This document shows positions 26,701 to 35,700 of a stretch of DNA of 64,000 nt, piece after piece. The DNA is taken from assembly GCA_946404495.1 (NCBI GenBank), contig CAMJDT010000001.1, positions 25,962-89,961 of the forward strand, written 5' to 3'. The notes under the pieces were generated by a model. That model had not been told where the DNA came from and made no database searches. It worked only from the letters and a program-made list of their open reading frames with translations. Origin of the DNA: an uncultured Bacteroidales bacterium. Its GTDB lineage: Bacteria; Bacteroidota; Bacteroidia; Bacteroidales; Paludibacteraceae. The position numbers were made by a program, and so were the translations under genes. Every line of letters begins with the position of its first letter. Position 1 is the first letter of the stretch.

Positions 26701-29700
26701 GAGGGGTTCAAGCGGAAGCTGCGCGAACGGCGTTGCTCGGAGTCATTAGCCGTGACGAAGGGCGAGATGAATCCCGGGCCGAAGTAGATATCGTTGTTGT
26801 CGGTCGAGAGCGGGTGGTTGTGGTACGGATCACCGTTCTCCGAATTGACAAAGGGCAGGAAGCAACCCCAGACGGCGTTGTTGGTCATTCGGTTTTCTAT
26901 ACCTTCGCGGGTTCGGTTCGTCGTCTTATCCCACTGGTCGGCGCCGAGCTGGAGCTGGATCGTAGTATCGTTGTCGAGGTCGTCGAGCCAGATGAGGGAG
27001 TTGTGCACCTCACTGTGGTCGGACTCGAGGTGGATATGTCCGCCGTTGAGGGCCGAGGTGGAGTTGATGATGATGACATCATTGGGCACGAGTGCCAGAT
27101 CGTTTCCACCCTCCACCTCATCAAAGGTGCGGGCATAGACGGGCGCACCGGCGTTGGAGTGGAAGAGGGTATTGACGATGAGGGAGGAGCCTCCACCGTG
27201 GTCGATACGCACGGCAGGCGAACGCTTCGCCTTGGACACGCCGTCACGTGCGCCGTTATCCATGAAGATACAGTTGGAGAGTGTCAGCTTGGGCAGCGTC
27301 ACCTTGCGTCTCGTTCCGCTGAAGTCGATGAGGGCGGAGTCAGGATGCAGGGCAAAGTTCATATTAGGCGTAGCGACACCTCCCTGATCCTCGTAGCGGC
27401 GTTGCCAGCGGTAGTAGATAGCTGCTCCACCCTTCTTACTCATCTGTCCGCCCTCCTCTGCGGCAGAATCCTTAACCGAATAGGGGTTGATGAAGGTGAT
27501 ACCGTCGAAGGTAACGGGTATGACGACGCTGTCGCGCGAGGTATATTCGCCTTGCCAGTTGACCTGTACCAACTGTCGGGTCATATCCTCAATGATGAAG
27601 AGCTGGTTGAGCTGGTTGGCATTGCCGGTATAGGGCATCTCGACGACGACGGGGTGCGAGAGCGGGTCGCGAGGAGCGTCCTTGACGTCGAAGCTATAGC
27701 CGCCGAGGAAGTTGAGCGAGCCTACGCCGTAGTCGTGATCGGCCTCCGCGCTATCGGGCATGAGCGGCGAGAGCGAGCTGGAGGTGATGACAAAGGCGCG
27801 GCGGTTATCGAGCACATTGTTGGGCGAGAAGGTTCCCTCGTCGTCACCGAGGAAGCAGATGTACTTATCGTGGTCGTTGTGCGACGACATGAGCATATCG
27901 ATAGCGGTCTGGAGGTCGGTGGTAGGCGTCTCCCAGGTAAGGCCGTCGTGGTGGATCGGGTCTTTGGTCTTGGTGGCCACCCACATGGTATCGATTTCCT
28001 GCCCCTTGAGGTCGAGTTGGACGTACTGGTATTCGTACACGCCGAGGTCGATGAAAGCGTCGGTGATACCGGTCTTAGGTTGCTTGGATATACGGTCCAT
28101 ACTTCCGGACTCCTCTTCGTCGGAGGTAGAACGGGTGTAGGACATATAGTACTGGTCACCAATCGGGAGGGGTGCGTTGGAGTCGGACATATACTGTCCG
28201 TAACGCCTTGCGTAGAAGTTATAGATGGCACCGGGGGAGGGTTGCACGGCATCGAAGGTAGCTGACGGCAGACCGGTGACGGGATATACATCTTTTTGCG
28301 TTGCACTCGGATTGACAGCCTGAGCAGCCGTTAAGGCATCGGCTCGGGTAGCAAACTGCTGTTTTTCGGTATATTTGGTAATATAGTATGCGGTGTCTCG
28401 TCCTACGGTCTGCGTAAGGTGCCCCCAGCCCTGGTCGGTAGTCAGGTTCATACGTGCGAGCAGCCAGTCGGCGTTCTGCATATAGCCATCGATGCCGGCG
28501 ACGAAGGAGGGCTGCTTGAAGTTCGGTCCATCGGTGGCATTGTTGATACGGTTGATGAGGGTATTGTTGTTACCGTGGACGTAGGTGAAGAGGCTATCTA
28601 AGTTCTCCACGGTATCACGGTTAACCGTCTTGATTCTCACGTTCATCTTACGCGGATCCACATAATTGTCCCACTCGTCGGGCATGAGGAGGAAGCCATC
28701 CTCGTTGGGTTTCATGCCGGTAGGTCCGTAGGTCTTACGGTAGGAGCAGAAGAACATACCCTCCATCTTATCGCCCTGTGCACGCAGTTCTTTCAGCTTA
28801 TCTGTTACGGCTTTCTTGAAGGGGCCTTGCGGTTTTACTACTCCACCCTCCTTGACAGCAGCACCTTCTATGGCTACCCAATAGTTATAGATGCTATCGT
28901 ACTCATGATAGAGTCGCTCGTACGTAGCCCACTCATCGCCATCGTAGTGGAAGACACCGGCGCGGGAGGGTTTGTACTTGTCTCTGAAGGCTTCTATAGC
29001 CTCCTCGGACGGTGCCTCCTCGTACTCCAACTCGTCGATGCTCTCGATATCGAACACCTCGTTACCCCAGAAGATCGTATTGAAGGCATACTGCATCGAG
29101 TCGGACTTAGGATGATCTTTATCGCCGATATAGTGACTGTTTGGTGTGAAGTTATAGATGGCGGAATAGCCTACGGCTTTGTTCTTCATAAAATGGCAGT
29201 TCACTACGCGCATTCGCGACTGGGTTGATACTGACAGGCATCCGCCAAAGCCCTGACGGGCATCGGCATCGGGGATAACCTCCTTCGGGTTCTTCACACG
29301 CAGCGGATAGAGTCCGCGGCGCGCCTCGTTGTTGTCAAAGAGGGAGTTACTTACTCCGCAGAAGGCATTGGTCGCGATGCAGCCGCCGGCGGTCCAGGGT
29401 ATAAAATCCTGGTCGAGCTTGGTCATCGGTCCCTGGGAGTAATTCTGGGTGAAGTGGTTGCCATAGGCATAGATACCGCCATTGGAGAAGATAGCGCCTC
29501 CGTTACCCGCCATATTATTGGTAAAGAAGCAGTTCTCTACAACAATCGGGATATTGTGTGCAGCCGGTTCGGTTACATTGGGGATATCCGGCGAGCTGGG
29601 ATCCTCGAAGTCATCGTCCCAGTTACCGTCCACGAAGATACCGCCGCCTCGGAAGTAGGTCTTAGAGACGTAGGCGTGCTCGTTGTAGTCTGCCTGATCC

Positions 29701-32700
29701 AAGTGGTTGGCGTATCCGCCGGTGATCTGCAGGCCGTCAAAACCTATGGAACGGGCTACCACCGAGAGGTCGTTCTCCTGTGCAAAGAGGCTCTCTGATT
29801 TCTGCGGAATCGAGTCCTTCAAATACGATTCACCGGGTTTGCCGTAATTAGGATTGACATTCATAAACTTATACGGTCTCGGTCCCACATATTTCTCGTC
29901 GGCGTGGCAGGTAACGACGTGGTAGACGTGCGTAAAGTCCTCACCCGAGACGGCATTACCGGAGAGAATTGTCTGGCGCTCCAGCTCCCAGGGTTCGATG
30001 ACGGAGTTGAGGTTATTATCACGCATCGGACGGTGGCGGTCATCGCGCAGACGAATCGAATCGGTGAGTGCATAATTGATGGTATAGCCCGTTCCGGGAA
30101 TCACCACATTGCTTCCGTTGCCGATAGCGATACCCACATAGGTTTTATCTTTAGGATTCAAGCTGCCGAAGGGGCTACGGAAGCCCTCCTGACCGTATTT
30201 ATGGTCGTCCGGACGGGAGTCCACGCCGCCTACGATGAGGACAGCTTCGGGGATGAGGAAGGTATTCATACGCACGGAGCCCTGTTCGCCGTAGGCATTA
30301 TGGAAGGGATAGTAGGTACCCTGCTCCACGAATATCTCAAAGCGGACGTTGCGGTACTTCTGCGGATCGGCTTTACGGGCTGCGATGACGTAGTCGAAGG
30401 CATCACTGAGACGGTGGAAGGGGTTCAGGATACAGGAACCCATTTGACGATACATCTTGGAGATCGCGTCGTCGTTGGTATTGTCCTGCAGGGCGCGGGC
30501 AGCCTCGGAATTGATGAGGTCGGTGTGCATAACGTACAGACGGTACATCACGTGTTCCGCATCGACGACGATAGCGAAGTTCTTATTGAGCGCGCGGGCA
30601 CCGATCTCGATGAGGGAGTTGTTCTTGGTAATGAGCGTATCCTTGTCCCAGGCATAGCCTCGTGTACGGTGATCGTCCTGATACCAACGTTTGCGGCTAA
30701 CGCCGGCTATATCAACAGAGTCGAGGGTCTGGAATGTTTTCTTGAACTTATCCCACTCACGGTAGGTCATACCGGCGCGTGAGAGCGTAGAGGACATCTC
30801 GATCGGGTAATAGAGGATCGCGTTAAAGGGATCCTGACGGTCCCAGCGGACGCCCTCGGTCTCCTTCGGCGAGAGTTCCACATTGCCCTGCCCCTCCAGA
30901 CGGCGCGACTCGACGGCGCAGCAGACGAAGGGATATTCGGTATTGGCATCTGAGCGGTCGAAGGAGCCGGATACGTTGGCGTTATCGTTCGCCTCGTTGT
31001 GCCAAATGGCGACGGAGTTGGCGCGGACGTAGGTATTGTCGAACCACATACCTCCGGCGGAGGCGGTAGCGGTGTTCTCACAAATGGTGGAATAGAAGAT
31101 ACGCGCGAGGGAGTCAGCGGCGAGTTGGGCATCCGTAGGTCTCTCCACATAGATACCGCCGCCGACTTCGGCGGTGTTCTCCTTAACGATGGTACCGCTG
31201 ACGAGTGCGTAGGGCTTGAGGTAGAGTCCGCCGCCGTAGTGCTGGGCGCGGTTGTTACGGATGACGCAGTTGCGGATATGCGCATAGCTCGTCACGACGC
31301 AGGCTGCTCCGAGACGATCTTCGTGATCGGGGGAGTTAGCATAGCCGTCCTCGATAAACACGCCGTCGACCACGGCGCGATCGCGCTCGGAGGTGAGAGC
31401 GGCGAGCTGATTCTGAATCGGCTTATTCTCGTTGTCCTCATACCATTTCTCGTCGTCAGGACGGAAGAGGTCGTTGGTAAAGGTAACGACGTGGAAGCAC
31501 TGTCCCTCGGCGCCGGTGGAAGAAGTGATCTTACCCGAGAGCACGGAGCGATAGGTAAGCGGGTCGCGTTCGTCGACGATGTGGCAACCTTCTGTACCGG
31601 CGGCCACGATTGTACCGTCTTCCATTTCGAAATGGTAGTAGTTGCCGGTATATCCGCCGCGCACGTGAATGCCGTGCGGGATGATAAAGGAGTAGTCGAG
31701 GGTATTATCGTGGTAGTTCTCGATACTATACTTGGTCGAGCGCGTCGGGGTATAGAAGGCGCCGTAGTCGTTGGAGGTAGTGGAGTTGGTATTGTCGCCT
31801 TCCAGCCATACTTCGACGGTCCAATACTTATTGGGCTTATCCGATTCAAAGTCATGAATATTATCGCCTGTATAGCCTCTATTGTAGAGGTCGGCAGTCA
31901 TGAGACTATGTTTGTAGCGTCCGGCGGCATCGAGCACGAGTTGCAGTTTCTGTCGGCAGGCCGCGTTGGCGGGTGAGCTTGCAGAGGCATCACCGCCCGG
32001 CGAGTCGAAGGCGATATAATAGATGGCGCGTCCCGGATGCGTCGTCGTATCCGGCTTGATGGAGTATGCCGCATTGAACTCGTAGGCACCGATATCTATC
32101 TGACAGTCCTGCACACGTTTGGCAAATGCCACATCGTTATCCGGCAGTTCAGCCGCCTCCACGTTCTTATAGATGGGCATTTCTTTTACTTGCGCCTCAG
32201 TCTTACTATGCTTACGTTCCAATACATCTAACAAGTCACCGGCAAAATCCTCCGTACCTTTGTTAACACAAGGCACATCGTCGCGCAAACGGAAATCATT
32301 GAGCGAAGCCGCACGGCCGGCAACATAGTTTCCTGACTCATCAAAGTCCGCAACAAAAGGTGTAGTCGCTGCAGAAGGAACTTCTTGCAGCAAGACATTA
32401 CCTTTTCCATAGTAGCCGGATCCTTCCGAATAGTTGACGATATTGTTTTTGTAAGTATTCTGTGTAAACGACTCTTCGGTCTGGATATAACAGTTGAGGA
32501 ACGGATGTACGATGTCTGTTCCTTTAACGCTTTTTCTTTCACGGATGGCTCGTCCGTTATTACCATATATAATTGTGTTTGCTACAAAAAGGTTCGGCTT
32601 GGAACTCGTGGCCAGAGCAATAGCACCACCATTAAGTTTATTACCTTCTATCTCAGTATCCTCAAGAGCACATGTGTTATATACAATAGAGTTATTATAG

Positions 32701-35700
32701 AATTTACCCACACAGAAACCTACACCACCGCCGGAACCGTAGGAGTAGTTATTAGCGAACAAAGAGTTGAAGCACGTACCCTCGTACATAAACATACCAC
32801 CGGCGAAGATTTGGTTTTGTGCGTCTTTTTTCGTACCATGGGTAGATGTATTATTGAGCACGAAGCAACCTTCAATCGTAGAGGTAGCACCATCGCAGAA
32901 CATACCGCCACCTTTCATGTTACGACTACCTGCCAGGTTATTAATCACGATACAGTTACGCAAGTGTGCCCCTTCGTACATGTTCACTCCGGCACCACCG
33001 CCATGTGCCATGGATTCATCGTAGATAAACCCGTGCCGAATGGTAAAACCATCCCAATTGACATGGTTGTATTCTACATAATGCGGATCCTCTTGCTTAG
33101 TGTACGTTGTAGCCGTTCGTTTGTCCTTACTGCTGCCTCTCACACGGTCGGTGTGGGATAAATTATCACCAAAATTAGTACCCAATGATACAGGGTCTCC
33201 GATACCACCACCGCCATACGTCGGTACGCACACATCCGGCATGGTCAATACGCGCTTACGAAGCGTCGTACGGTGAGTTTGAAGCGTATAAGTATTAGAT
33301 TCTGAAACTACCGGATCTTCAGGTGTTACATCTTCTTTATCTACTGTATTATCATCAGGATCTCCTACTTCTTCGTATGGTCCGGGGGTCACCGTCACCG
33401 GCTTGATATGAATATTTGAGAGCCAGAACTCACGACGGTTCGGGTTGTTTACAGCGAAATCTTTTTTATAACTTTGAGGTATCGGATCCGGGTCTCCACC
33501 CGTTATTGTCGGGCTTGTTGCACCATTAGCAGATGTATTACGCTCACCATCTTCCACTTCTACAGCTACACGTAAAGCTCCTTTTACCGGCTGATTGAAT
33601 GTAAGTACATGGCGATAGGCCATACCGCGGTTATTATCTTTATCATCGTTATTACCTATTGTCTTAATATTAGCCTCCGCACATTTCTTACCATTAGCAT
33701 TATATACTCGGAAATACATCTTTGTATTTTCCGGTGCAGAGAATTTATTACGATATCCACCTCCAATAAGTACTGATATTTGATAATTACCTGCCGGTAC
33801 ATCTGTCATGTCCTGCCATAAGATCAAATCTGTAAGAGAGCCGTTGCCGATAAAAATCCAGTTTCCAGTATAGGAGCCATCGGAACCCGCCAATTTCGTG
33901 TTCGTTAGCGGATCGTAGATGTTACGCTGCTTATTGTTGTTATTATTAGTATTCTCAATACCGACATCGTAGTTTGTTTTATCCGGGTATGACATGTGCC
34001 AACAATCCTTGCCATCCGCCACATTACCAAATCGCCATTTACGTCGATCATCAGTTACGCCTTCATTCGTCGCATCAGTAGAACTAACACTTTTACCGGC
34101 TGTACTACCGGTCATATTGGCATACTGCATATACGTATCCTGTACATCAGCACCTATTTCCACAATATCGGTATTGCTATAATGGTGTACAATCGTGCGG
34201 TTCTTATATTCGTACTGAGTGGTTTCTGTAAACTCGGAATACGAATAGTCATCATCCCAATACTTGACGGCATCGGTATTTATAGCCGTATTGCTGCTCT
34301 TGGGGTTGACCTCTGAAATCTGAAGAATCGTCTCATAATCCGCAGCATCAAAGTCAGCTGCAGGTTTCGCTTTAGGAATACTGATTACTTCCGACATCAA
34401 TGCCTGACGCTCTGACATAGCCGGTGCTGCAAATTTGCCGGCAGGGAAACCGCCGAATACCGTAACAGAGTCACGCATCACAAATCCCTTATAGTCGTTA
34501 TACGTACCTGCACCTACCCAGACTTGTATAGAGTCTTTATGTTCTGTTTTATTAAATGCAGACGCTTTCTCTACTGCATACTGAAGACCGCCCACATACC
34601 GCTCGGCACGTGTATTATTGATCCAACCGTTTGCTTTGCAGCCGGCTATAAAAGTATTCATGTCATAGGAGCCGGCTGTTCCCGTATAAGGGTTCGCTCT
34701 CCAGAACGTACGCGATGCACCGGAGATTTCTCCGTACGGATAGCGCAGGTCATAATCGTAACCGGGAACAAATCCCTCAGGGGTAGAACCGGGAGTGCTT
34801 ACCGTTTCGGAACTCTCGGAATAAACATCTTCTTGTATCGGATCTTCTTCGCCTGCTCTAGGACCATTGTCATATACTATCTTTTCAGTCGTCCATGTTT
34901 TGGTAACAGTGGTAGTAGAACTTCCTCCTGTCGTATTTCCTGTAATCCACACTCTACCCCAACCGCCGTTGTATTTGGAATTGGTGGTGAGGATCGGGTT
35001 GCCCTCGCTGTCGAGGACGCGGTCGCAGGTCGCTTCGGGATCGATTTGGTCACCGGTCGCGAGAGCAGGACCGGGGACAGAGGATAGCATATAGACGGTA
35101 TTACCGGCGATAGCGTTGCTCCAGGAGGAGCCGTCGCGGAGGCCGGCGCCGTCGGGGGTGACATAGATGACCGATCCGGCTGCAGGCAGGTCACTGTTCT
35201 CCACGGCACCGATATCGGGTGCACCGCCGCGGTCGCGCTTGAGTACATCACTGCGGTCGAACTCATTGAAGACCGAATAGGCATCGTGGTGGGCGGCATT
35301 GACGCAGGGGTTGGTAGTCATCGGTACATAGGCTACGATACCACCGTAAAGCGGCTTATCGCCCTCCGGCGCGTAACCTACATTACGCGAAGGATTGACA
35401 AAGGCAGGATAATTATGGTCGGTCAAAGTACGCGTGAAGATACAGGTGTTATGACGGCTGAGAGTATCAGGAGGTATGTTCGCTATATCCGCCGTAAAGT
35501 GCGACGTTACGCCGTCCGGAAGGAAACCGGAAATCATCGGGACTTCATAGCCTTCTAAAAAGAACCCATAAGGAGATTGACGGTCATCCCTGTGCAACTG
35601 CAGGTCTGCGTCGAACATATTATACATTCCGAACACATACTCCTGACCGTCCTTATTGACGGAGGTAACGTGGTAGGAGCCGTTGTCGAGCAAGGTAAAA

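Noticed and set aside
26613-28265. Long plus-strand ORFs opposite the giant gene (also 25008-26282, 37014-38561)
   Set aside because: They are shadows of the GC-rich parts of the giant gene and become short where that gene is AT-rich, which shows that they depend on its composition.
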